Source: Dryomyza anilis (taxonomy: Eukaryota > Arthropoda > Insecta > Diptera > Dryomyzidae). Taken from it: a DNA stretch of 64,000 nucleotides. The position numbers were made by a program, and so were the translations under genes. The stretch is taken from NCBI GenBank assembly GCA_951804985.1, contig OX638133.1, positions 27,248,963 to 27,312,962 of the forward strand, read 5' to 3'. The notes beneath the pieces are model-generated. The model searched no databases, was not told where the DNA came from, and saw only the letters and a list, made by a program, of their open reading frames with translations. Numbering within the stretch: the stretch's first letter is position 1; each line of letters begins with the position of its first letter. Of this stretch, positions 11,912-21,701 are shown in pieces.

Positions 11912-13140
11912 AAGAAAATAATTTAAATAAATATTATATTCAAACAAACAATTCATATAATATAAAAAATACATTTAATAAAATACTTATTAAAAAATTA
12001 AAGAAATCAACCTCTGCATACAAGAATAATTGCTGTTAAATACTTTTTAATACCTTATAACATATTATCTGCATATTAAGAATTATTATTCTTAGTTACT
12101 ATCAACATATTGACAGACACACTGACAAACAGACGAACGGATAACGCGATAAAGCACAATAACGAATATTACAGACAAAGCAAAATCGAAAAACGTGTTC
12201 TTTAAATTTTACCTAAGACATTAAGCTCTGCATTAACAAGAATAATTGCACTTAGTTACTTTTTTGATAACTAAGTAGATTTGTTTCTTAAAATCCAGAA
12301 TGTTTCTCTTTAGTTGTATTTCACTCCGTATGTTTCTTGAATTTTAGACATTGTTTTCCTCCGAGTAGAATAAAATTAACTAAAAATGTAAAATAAATCA
12401 AATTTAAATTGAATAAATCAAATAGTATTGTATTAAACACTTTTTTATTAAATGCTATTTTATATGTGATAAATATCAGTTTTTGTAACATTCGCTAAAA
12501 CACCTTGTATAAATAGTGTTTCTGAAGACAGCTATAATAATTGCAAACATATTTACTCCATGTTCTCTGTCATGCGAAAACGCATAACTTTTTCCACAAT
12601 CAGCTAAAAACCACGCACAAAAGTTTCATGTAAATTTCGTAAGATTTATTTATCTTAACTTTGACGCCTTGCAGCAGTTTTGCATTTTCGAAAATATATA
12701 TATTTTTTTAAATCAACGTGCAATAAATTGTACTTTATATTTGTTTCTTTTAACTCCACATTATTAACTGCTGTATTTCGAATTTAAAAATAAAAGTATG
12801 CCATTTTCAATTTGTCAGAAATCTTGCGCCAAATGAAACGAATAACAAATTATGCAATTTATTGAATTCACCACCATTACTGGAAGCATCGTTAAATTGC
12901 ATTGTTTTATGATTTATTAAATCTGTCATGTCGAATAATTTGCATTTTATAAATTTACTTTTGTTTCCGATTTTGTGGTTTGCGATAAACTTTTCCATCG
13001 TTTTATAATTTTTGCATATATTATGATTGTTGCATATTCTGAATACTATGCAATTTGTGCGCAATGCTTGTATTAATTTAATAATTTATTTATAAATCAT
13101 AAATTAAATAAATTTAAATTTTTTATTAAATTTTATTTAA
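11912..13140. other. AT-rich stretch without a recognised gene
   Basis: No gene is supported. The phrase 'tgacagacacactgacaaac' near 12112 resembles one near 56615 and may mark an old dispersed repeat. Confidence 0.4.
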
Positions 13141-13141
13141 A

Positions 13142-14230
13142 ATAGGGGAACCTACTTATTTAATAGGGGAACCTTGGGTTATATGGGAATTGCTGTTTTA
13201 GGACATGTTTTGCACTTTAAAAAATACAAAAAACCTTAAGGTCTTTTTAATATGGAATTCCTCTTTTTTGGTTGTAATCAAATAAATACTTTTCTATTGC
13301 ATTTCGAGAAAAAGTGCAAAAAAAGTTTTTGAAAGCTTTTTAGAGTGTTGATTTTTGCTATAAAAATCTGAGAATTTTGATCATTTTTAATACAGACGGA
13401 GTTTAAAATGATCACATATTCTATATCTTTTGAAATACAAACGGGTTTTGCAAATATTTTAACATTGCTTAAGTGGTGCTAAGTTTTGTTCAAATTGCGA
13501 TATTGGGGTAAAGTGAGAAACATGTCTGGGGTAAAGTGGGAAACATGTTCTGGAGTAAAGTGGGAAACGTAATTTAAGCAATGTTTGTTGTAACTTTAGT
13601 GTAAATAAAGAAAAAACCAACATTTTGATTTCACCTGAGATAATGATTTGAAGAAGAAAGCCGAGAAACGAACCTTTAACAGTAGCAAAAAGAATACATC
13701 GATAAATATTCTTCAACTTCATCAGAAGAATACGAATTTTGTACAATTTGCAATTAAATTCTAACAATTCAGTGATCTGCAAACGCCCTGTATACTTTAA
13801 ATGATCGAACTTGGCGATCAGCTACTACACCTCTTTCAGAATATTCTGACTATGAGAAATTCACTATTTTTTTTTTTTTTGTATATTCCTAACATAACTA
13901 CTGAGATGTTTATAAAGTTATTCTTCTTCAATTTTTTTCATTACCAATATTTTTTAGTACCTTATTATATTTTTTTATCCTTAATGTATTTGACTTTGTA
14001 ATGAGAAAAACAAAAAGAGAACGCACAAAATAGCATTTTTGAAGTTTTCCACTTTACCCCAGGATTTTTCAAGATATCGCTGAAAATCAATAAATAGGCA
14101 CATAAATCGTATTCTGTTGATGCAAAAAATTAGATCATGAAACAGTTTATGGAATAGATGCTTCAAAGGAATTACAAAAATTATTCAAATGTACTTTTAT
14201 ACTTGTCCCACTTTACCCCAGGCACCCTAA
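13142..14230. mobile_element. TIR element with 'ggggtaaagtggga' ends, copy 1
   Basis: The left end reads 'aggggaaccttgggttatat' and the right end is the reverse complement of 'gggtgcctggggtaaagtgg'. Internal blocks match the reverse strand of 25.1-27.2 kb in the same order, for example 'gatctgcaaacgccctgtat' at 13775 against 26720-26740, and 'ggttgtaatcaaataaa' at 13271 against 27155-27175. No transposase frame is present, so this is a non-autonomous DNA element or an old fragment. Confidence 0.6.
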
Positions 14231-15712
14231 ATTTACAAAAAAAATATTTTTTCAAATTTTTACAAAAATGTTACCAAATATTTAAATTTCTAATTTTAAA
14301 ACATTTTTTTTTTAATTTGTTTTTTTTTTGTTATTTATTTTGAATTAAGGTTTCAATTTTGAACATTTTAACTAAACATTTTTTTTTTAATTTTTTCTAT
14401 TATCGTCACCAGAGAATTACGCCATTTTTGGGTGGATTGGGTAATAAATTGAATTTAGTTATTTAACCACATCGTCTTTCTAATTTTGTATACCTTTTCC
14501 GATATAAAATCTGCGATATCTGATATTTTAGCTTTACGTTGTAGGGAGGTAGGCGTGGCAATTGACAGATCATTGTTTTTTTTTTTTTTTTTTTGTTGCA
14601 TCAATACAAAATCAATAATGTATCTGTCATAGAGAAACCATAGAGGAAACTATGACGCATGATCATCGGTAATTTCCAACGAGTTAATTCCGTGTCTTTG
14701 GGATGTATCGAATATGCCGATCAATTAATTTCATATTTGACATGTTTAACTTCGTCGATGATATGTCATGCATGAAGATTGACATATATATGAGGTAAAA
14801 TGATCTCAGTCATCGATGATTCTGACCTCCCACGGAGAAAACCATTTCGGAATGCTTAATCACAATTCACATGAAGATATGAAGTCAGTCAGTGAGTTAA
14901 AGTAGCAAAATATATAATTTACAAAGGTTACCAAGAAATATCACATCTTAAAAAAGGCGTTGAACACAACTAAAAATAAATTCACTGCCAACTGAATTTA
15001 CTAGACTCGTTTGACAATTTAAAGGCTTTGTTTAAACCAATTCACTCATTTGCTGACACATAAAAACTATTCGGAAGAAAAAACCATTTCTTTTCACCAA
15101 TTTTTTGACACTGCCACTGTTCTAAATCCTAACGACAGTTTAACTGCCAGCGTTGCCATCGTAATGTGTTTTCCTGACATCTTCGTTACTCTTTTGCATC
15201 CGTTTCCGTTGAATTTGTAGCATTTGCTGCCTTACAATATAATGCTTTTCAGTGAATTGTGCTCAAGTGAAACACAAATAGTACATTTTTTTCTAGTCTG
15301 TCTTTTGTCAGTATTTTTTTTGTACTTTTATGTTACTTTTTGTACCACTTAAAAAAGAGGAAACAATATAAACTATATGTTGTGCAGGTGTTTACACAGA
15401 TGTGGATGTGTCTGTCTTTCGAGTACTCGTGTGACATAGTTTTGTGATGTTTGCTATTATTTTACAAGAATATCACAGGCTTAAAAGTCAAATACTGCTC
15501 AGTTATGTTTGTCGTTTAAAGGATGGTAAGGTAAATGTACCGAAATGTGACAAAAAACATGAAAGTCTTCAAAACTTAGAATAATTTAAATTTTATTAAA
15601 TATGTTTTTTTTTTATCAGCAAATGATTTATTGTTATATTTTTTTTTAAATTTTAAATGATTTTTGTAATATTTTTTTAATATTAACAAGAACACATTGA
15701 AATAATTGAATA
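14231..15712. other. No recognised gene
   Basis: AT-rich with poly-T tracts at 14300-14400 and 14575. Bases 15090-15250 are slightly GC-richer but have no open frame of note. Confidence 0.35.
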
Positions 15713-15947
15713 CACTCAGAAAACAATTCTATACAAATTAGTCAATAGGACAGTCAAGAAAAATGTAATAGTATTTGTAATATTTAATGGTATTTAACTA
15801 TTAAAATCATAGTATTTAAATATTAGAATAATAATATTTAACTATTAAAATAATAGTATTTAACTATTAATATAATAGTATTTAACTATTAAAATAATAG
15901 TATTTAAATATTAAAATAGTAGTATTTATGTATTAAAATACATACGT

Positions 15948-17158
15948 TTTTAAATAAAACAAAAACGATTTTTGTGAAATGAAATTCTTTATTCCTGTAA
16001 AAGTACGTTCGATGCCATTATGTATGGAATTCGATTTCTTTTGCATGGCCACCACGGGCACGCTTGCAGAAGTCCAGACGCTGAACCCAATTTTCGACGG
16101 TTTTCAAGCATAAATCGGCCGATACTGCTGCAATTTCACGTTCGATATTCGTACGAAGTTCATCAATCGTCGCCGACTTGATGGCATAGACCATAGACTT
16201 GACGTAGCCCCACAGAAAATAGTCTAACGGCGTCAAATCGCACGACCGAGGTGGCCAGTCGACTGGACCATTTCGTGAGATAACACGTTCTCCAAACTTG
16301 GTTTCCAATAAATTGATTGTGGCATTCGCTGTGTGGCTTGTGGCGCCGTCCTGTTGGAACCACAAGTTCATATCATCCAATGAACGGTAGCGATTCCCAT
16401 TCACAGTAACGTGCCGGTCTTGATCATCACGGAAGAAGTACGGCCCAATGACGCCGCAGGCCCATAAACCGCACCAAACCGTAATTTTTTCGGGATGCAA
16501 TGATGACTCATGGAGTACGTGTGGATTGCTGTCTGACCAATAACGCATATGTTCTTTATTGACGAAGCCATTCATCCCGAAATGAGCCTCATCGATGAAG
16601 ATGATTTTTTTCGATGAAAATCCGAATCATTTTCAAGTTGTTGCTCAGTCCAATTCACGAAGATACGGACACTTCTGGTGGTCAAGCGGCTTTAGTTTAT
16701 GCTTCAATTTGATTTTGTAAGGATGTAGGCCAACATCTTTTCGCAAAATTCGCCACAAGGACGTCACAGAGATGCCCAACGCTTGAGAACCACGTGTGAG
16801 AGACACATTTGGGCTTTCTTCAACTGAAGCCTCAGCGGCAGCAATATTCTCGACACTACGGGCACTTCTTTGTCTCACTGGCACGGGAACATTTTGTACT
16901 GTGCCTGTGGATTCAAATTTTTCCACTAGGCGCTCAATTGTTGATCTGCTAGGACGATTATGACGACCATAAATTGGACGTAGCGCTCTTAACGTTGAGG
17001 CCACTGACTTCGAATTTCGGTAGTAAATTTTAATAATTTCGACTCGTTGTTGGCTCGTATATCTTTCCATCATGAAATGGAAAACCTTACTGAAGAGAAA
17101 TGTCAAAAGAGCGGCATGAAATGTGGCGTCGTTTGCTGTCCCTGTCGCTCTACTTTAG
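15948..17158 (-). mobile_element. rosa-type mariner (DD41D), both terminal repeats missing
   Basis: The body is collinear with the MITE at 5425-5673 but lacks the outer ~35 bp at both sides. The left side begins inside 'aaataaaacaaaaacg' and the right side stops at 'cgctctacttt', short of 'gtagcg...aaaccctttat'. Both edges abut the same 'tatttaactatta' repeat. The copy cannot be mobile without its TIRs. Confidence 0.75.
16018..17106 (-). pseudogene. rosa-type mariner transposase, frameshifted
   Basis: The N-terminal part (17106-16645) has paired helix-turn-helix regions: 'RYTSQQRVEIIKIYYRNSKS' near the start and 'LGISVTSLWRILRKD' near residue 118. The C-terminal part (16575-16018) has 'FQQDGATSHTA' (second Asp) and 'SCDLTPLDYFLWGYVK' (third Asp). 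Exactly 41 residues lie between these two Asp residues, the spacing of the rosa (DD41D) mariner group. The first Asp ('FIDEAHFG') lies in the gap near 16600, between two frame changes at about 16655 and 16615. Family placement rests on this spacing and general resemblance; no intact protein is encoded. Confidence 0.88.
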
Positions 17159-17278
17159 TGTTTAACTATTAAAAATAATAGTATTTAACTATTAAAATAA
17201 TAGTTTATCCTATTAACTAATTTTAATAGCAAAAAACTATTGGTTCTGTAGTATTCAAATTGATGTAAATTGAACTCT

Positions 17279-17420
17279 AAACGTAATTCCGACACCTGTT
17301 TTTATTTTTTTTATAATTTAGTTTTTCTGATTAATGTTAATTAATAAACATTACAACTGTGTCGGAATTACATACTATGCAAAATTACGTGCACCAAATT
17401 ACCGACACTACGTAATTTGT
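17279..17420. repeat. Short inverted repeat
   Basis: 'cgtaattccgacac' at ~17281 and 'gtgtcggaattac' at ~17358 are reverse complements, and a further 'accgacactacgtaattt' follows near 17401. It is probably a small foldback element. Confidence 0.45.
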
Positions 17421-17584
17421 TTTTATTTTTTTTTAAGTTAATTCATTTTTTATATACATAAATATCGAACTTTTGTATTCTGTACATACAAATTATTTCA
17501 TCAAAACAATTATACAATTCTAGTAGAAATTCGATTTGGGTTATGAGAATTTAAAATTGTAACTGTCAGTTATCGATCATGACT

Positions 17585-17953
17585 CTACACAGAAAATAAT
17601 CGACGTAAGTATAGCAACCGACATTAATTGCATTCATTAATCAATCCAGCAATGAAATTCACTAATTTAATAAAATCATAAACTATTCTTCGTTAATTCA
17701 GCAATTCCATTGGCTAATATGAATATTTGTACGTCAATGCAGCAAATTTATTAATCGGCGCAGTTTCAGTAATTATATTTGCTAAATTATTTGTTGCATT
17801 GACGTACAAATATTCATATTAGCAAACGGAATTGCTGAATTAACGAAGAATAGCAAATGTTTTCATTAAATTAGTGAATTTCATTGCTGGATTGATTAAT
17901 TAATGCAATTTAGGTCGGTTGCTATAATAACGTTGATTACTTCTTCTGTGTAG
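17585..17953. mobile_element. Foldback MITE family C, full-length copy
   Basis: A long palindrome bounded by 'ctacacagaa' and 'ttctgtgtag'. Arms of about 170 bp contain 'tattaattgcattcattaat', 'cagcaatgaaattcac' and 'aatatttgtacgtcaatgca', mirrored on the other side. Other copies lie at 28307-28520, 44798-45135, 45891-46154 and 56985-57110. Confidence 0.85.
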
Positions 17954-19016
17954 TACAAATTCTACCAGAGCCTTGATAGGTAAATGACTCTTTTCTTTTG
18001 CAACACTGCTATGTTTTTATGGGGAGATCTACTGATTGATTTTACATTTATTACTGACTCAAAAGAACAAAAAATAAATAAAATAAAAATCGTATAAAAG
18101 ACGAAAAAATAAGTTTATATTTGTTATTTAAAAATAATTTAAAATGTCGGTGTTAAAATCAAGTGTCGAATGTTGTACATTTACGTTATGAATTTTATGC
18201 GTAGGTCCCAAAAACAAATAAATTCACGCTACCCACAGTAAAAAAAAATCCTAAAGTATATATTTAAAGATCATTACTAATATTTGCAAAGATATTTTTT
18301 AAATAAATCTGCAGAATGCAAATCAAGTATTTGAGTTTGATGCATACGTATTTATAGTAATATGATGTGTGTTATGTAATTGTTAAATTTTATTTTTCAA
18401 TTAGTTAATTAGGCCCTTTATTAAAATAAGTAAGACACTATTTTTTTTTCTTTTCAAAAATAGGTTTCTTTAACCTTTGATCGAATATAAATAACTTGTT
18501 TGAGCTAATATTGAAAAATTTCTTTTGGCTTTCATTGGGTCATATTAATAAATATCGACTTTGCTCCAATTGAAGCAAATGCACCGAATTGTCAAATTGT
18601 TCAGCATTTGCTTCAATTTCTATGCTGAAAACCATTTGCTTGTGTTCGAAAATATGAAATATTATATTATATATTACATATTATATTTTCAATGTTATTT
18701 CAATATAATTTAGAAATTGCAGATTTGAATAACAGAACACAAACTTTGAGGTTTCGGCGGATACGCATAATCAAGTTAACATGGTTGGTTTTCATTGATT
18801 TTTTTCATCATCTAATAGCGCATATTTAGTCGGGGTTGTCCTTTACATACACAGAAAATTTTTTTTTTTGTGTAAATCAAAAAAAAAAGCAAAAATTTTA
18901 ATCAATACAATTAATTTTTATATGATAATTGTTTAATCGCCGATGCGTCATTTAATTGTATTGATTAAATATTAAATCATATTAATTTACACGTTAACAG
19001 AAAAAAACAAAAGTTA
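17954..19016. other. No gene; small palindrome at 18850-19005
   Basis: AT-rich. Bases 18850-19005 form an imperfect palindrome ('aatcaatacaattaattttt' facing 'taattgtattgattaaat') that starts with 'acacagaaaat'; it may be a small MITE. The LINE fragment begins just to its right. Confidence 0.4.
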
Positions 19017-20165
19017 TCCTTGGGGGATGGCTCAATTCCGAGACATTAACCAATCACCAAACCATAATTAACTCAATCCCGGAGGAAAACAATCATACCG
19101 CCGCAAAGTTCGCTTTCCCGACTAGGGAGGAATGGGACAACGGTCAGGTATTTTGTAGCAATCCGGGGATCCACCTCTAAACTGACGGATCAAAACTAAA
19201 CGGTCACACTGGAGCGGGCTTTTTCTGTGAAGCCTTTTCTGCAAAAGAAAGCCTTCGTCTGCATGACCACAACACCGTCTTTCAGTCGGAAGTAGTAGCT
19301 ATAACAGAAGGGGCTAAATTTATACAAAGCACTCACAGTGTAGACAAGTGTATTAAAATTTTCTCAGACAGCCAAGCTGCTATTAGAGCTTTATCCACGG
19401 ACAAGGTGAAATCCAGAGTGGTTCTACAATGTAAAGAGGCCCTTGCTGATCTCTTACTTGTTAACACTGTGGACATTATCTGGGTCCCAGGACACTGTAG
19501 CATTGAGGGGAACGAAATAGCCGACGAATTGGCGAGAAATGGATCAGAAATGGACACAATCTCAGTCATAACCGGCAGACCTTTCCAATTTCTAAAAAAT
19601 GAGATAAGCTCATGGGCTTAACGACTTCACAAAAAATCATGGGAAGAATCGAGCGTGGGCCAAGCAACTAAATGGCTATGGGGCCCCCCGAACAAATTCA
19701 AAACAAACAAAATTCTAACGCTTAATAAAAAGGAGTTAAAACAATACACAGGCATCCTCACGGGCCATAATGAGCTAAGAGGTCATCTTTTCAAATTGGG
19801 AAGAGTCGACTCTTACTTCTGCAAGGCCTGTGAGCAAGAGACAGAGACGATTGAACACTACTTGTGTCACTGCCCGGCATTTGCCAGACTTAGATTCATC
19901 CACTTTGGAGCTCCGCTTATTTCATCATTGAAACAACTGGGAAGCTTGGACTGGAAAGTACTAAGAAAATTTGTCAAATCCACAGAATTTCTAAACTCCA
20001 CTGAGTTGCATAACAGCTACAACATATTACAGACGACTCAAGATCCGAGGGGTCACAACGGGCCTACTTTATGGCCTAGGTGTACTCTGTGCGATGCACA
20101 GAGGGGTTTTTCCCACCTCCTTCAATCAATCAATCAATCAATCAATCAATACATCAATACAATTA
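19017..20165 (+). mobile_element. 5'-truncated LINE, RNase H-bearing 3' end with TCAA tail
   Basis: Only the 3' end of the second frame and a short 3' UTR remain. The element ends in seven tandem TCAA units (20122-20150), a simple-repeat tail instead of poly-A. An RNase H domain after the RT region occurs in I/LOA/R1-like clades and not in most Jockey elements. The clade is not resolved because the RT is missing. Confidence 0.85.
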
Positions 20166-20170
20166 AATAA
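19170..20170 (+). pseudogene. LINE ORF2 C-terminus: RNase H plus Cys-rich tail
   Basis: RNase H motifs appear in order: 'TDGSKLNGHTGAGFF' (first Asp, ~19183), 'VFQSEVVAI' (Glu, ~19288), 'KIFSDSQAAIRAL' (Asp, ~19370) and 'GHCSIEGNEIADELARNG' (His/Asp, ~19500-19540). A terminal zinc-knuckle-like segment, 'CKACEQETETIEHYLCHCP', follows at ~19818. Two in-frame stops break it: TAA just before 'TDGSK' at ~19178, and TAA at 19619-19621 between the RNase H and the tail. The frame is otherwise conserved, so the decay is modest. Confidence 0.85.
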
Positions 20171-20868
20171 TTCGCTGAAACGACTTTTGCATTAACAATC
20201 GTCGTTGTATAAATAAACTCTATAAACATATTTTTCATACAAAGCCATTTCAGTATAATGAGCATATCTAAAATGAATTAAACCACATTTAAAGCAAATT
20301 TAAATATAGCTGCGACTTTTCTTTTATTTGTTCCTTTTGATCAATTTGGTCAGCATCTTTGGTTTCATACTGTGCGATTTTTTTATATATATTTATTTTT
20401 AGTTTATTCAGCAAATTTCGTATTCGAATTCAGCATGATGTAAATCAAATCGATTTGCAATTTCAATTGCTTTGTGTGTCGGTCTCGAAATGTTTTTGTC
20501 CAAAGGTCGGTAGAACTAAAACCACATTGCAGGCTTTTGTATTGACACTTTCTTCTACTTACTAACGCTATACCCCCTACTCCCCACCACTACAATAGTT
20601 TCTTACCATACCATTGCTTTTATCTAAATATTGAATAAAACTGTAGCCTTTTGTTTTCCTCTGTAGTTACTACCGGAAACGGACATAAAGCCATTTGTGC
20701 AGACTGCAAAATGGTTAAAGGAAATGTGGCGCATGTGGTTTTTTTTTCGCATGTGCTTCTACTTATTATATGTGTTATTTAGAATGCATTGAGGTATTTC
20801 AAAATACACGATACGTTAAGTAAATGTTAAGGTTTAAAGTATTTTAATAATATCGCTTGAATATACAT
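20166..20868. other. No recognised gene
   Basis: Anonymous AT-rich sequence. A mildly GC-richer patch at 20560-20730 has no open frame. Confidence 0.35.
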
Positions 20869-21286
20869 GCAGAGAAAGAAAAACATGATTGTGGTGAACA
20901 TATTTGAAGGATATCCTTCATGTTATGGTTGTATGCAATCATATACTATGTCTAATATGATTCTCAGTGACCATATTACGATTTTACACAAACATACTAA
21001 GGTCCTCAGCAATAGTATGCAATTTCACACAACCATAATATGGGCCTCAGTGACCATATTATGATTCTACGCCATTCGTAACCATAACATATGATCATAC
21101 GAATCTTTTTTTTATGATAAAAATCATTTTCAAAAAAAATATATCTACTATAATATGATAAAAGTGACATTATTATTGTCGAAATTAAATTCAAAATACC
21201 AAACATTGATTGCGGCAATCATTTATGATTATACACTACATAGTATAGTTGCCGAGATCATGTCGCAATCATATTATTTCTCTGTG
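20869..21286. mobile_element. Putative MITE with 'cagagaaa...atgattg' ends
   Basis: The left end 'gcagagaaagaaaaacatga' is mirrored by the right end 'caatcatattatttctctgt'. Internally 'cagtgaccatattacgattt' and 'cagtgaccatattatgattc' repeat. No coding capacity is seen. Confidence 0.5.
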
Positions 21287-21322
21287 AATTCAAAATATCT
21301 GTTTTTTAGGGTGATTTATTGC

Positions 21323-21575
21323 ACACAGGGAAAAATTATTTCTTGCAGCAAACATTTTATGTTAAACGTTACATACATGAAGTTCCAGGATTTTAAAATA
21401 AATATGTTAATAACATAGTATAACCATAAGTTATGAAATGAATACCAACATAATTTAAAAAATATGAAATTAAAAGTAAAATATGAAATTAAAAATAAAG
21501 TCATCAAATTTACGATTGCATATATATTATGTTTGCTGCAAACAAGTTTTTTCTCTGCGTGTGCAATGAAGTGTG
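21323..21575. mobile_element. Putative MITE with 'ttgcacac' ends
   Basis: The left 'ttgcacacagggaaaaatta' and the right 'ttttttctctgcgtgtgcaa' are imperfect inverted repeats, each followed inward by 'gcagcaaacat' or its complement. It sits directly downstream of the gene at 21702-24403. Confidence 0.5.
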
Positions 21576-21701
21576 TTTACAAACATTTAATTAAAACCAC
21601 AACAATTGACATTTTATAATATGGTACATTCCAGAATTTTATTTTATTTATTTTTTTATTTACTTAAAAAAAACACAATTTGTTTTTTATATTTGTACCA
21701 A

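Larger units (their letters stand above)
15713..17250. mobile_element. 'cactcagaaaa' MITE, expanded and carrying a mariner
   Basis: It starts 'acactcagaaaacaattcta' and ends 'ttttaatagcaaaaaactat', like the related copies at 38726-38931, 39850-40057 and 62420-62632. Inside, a ~22-bp unit 'agtatttaactattaaaata' is tandemly repeated at 15775-15945 and resumes at 17158-17215. The rosa-type transposon sits between the two runs. Confidence 0.65.
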
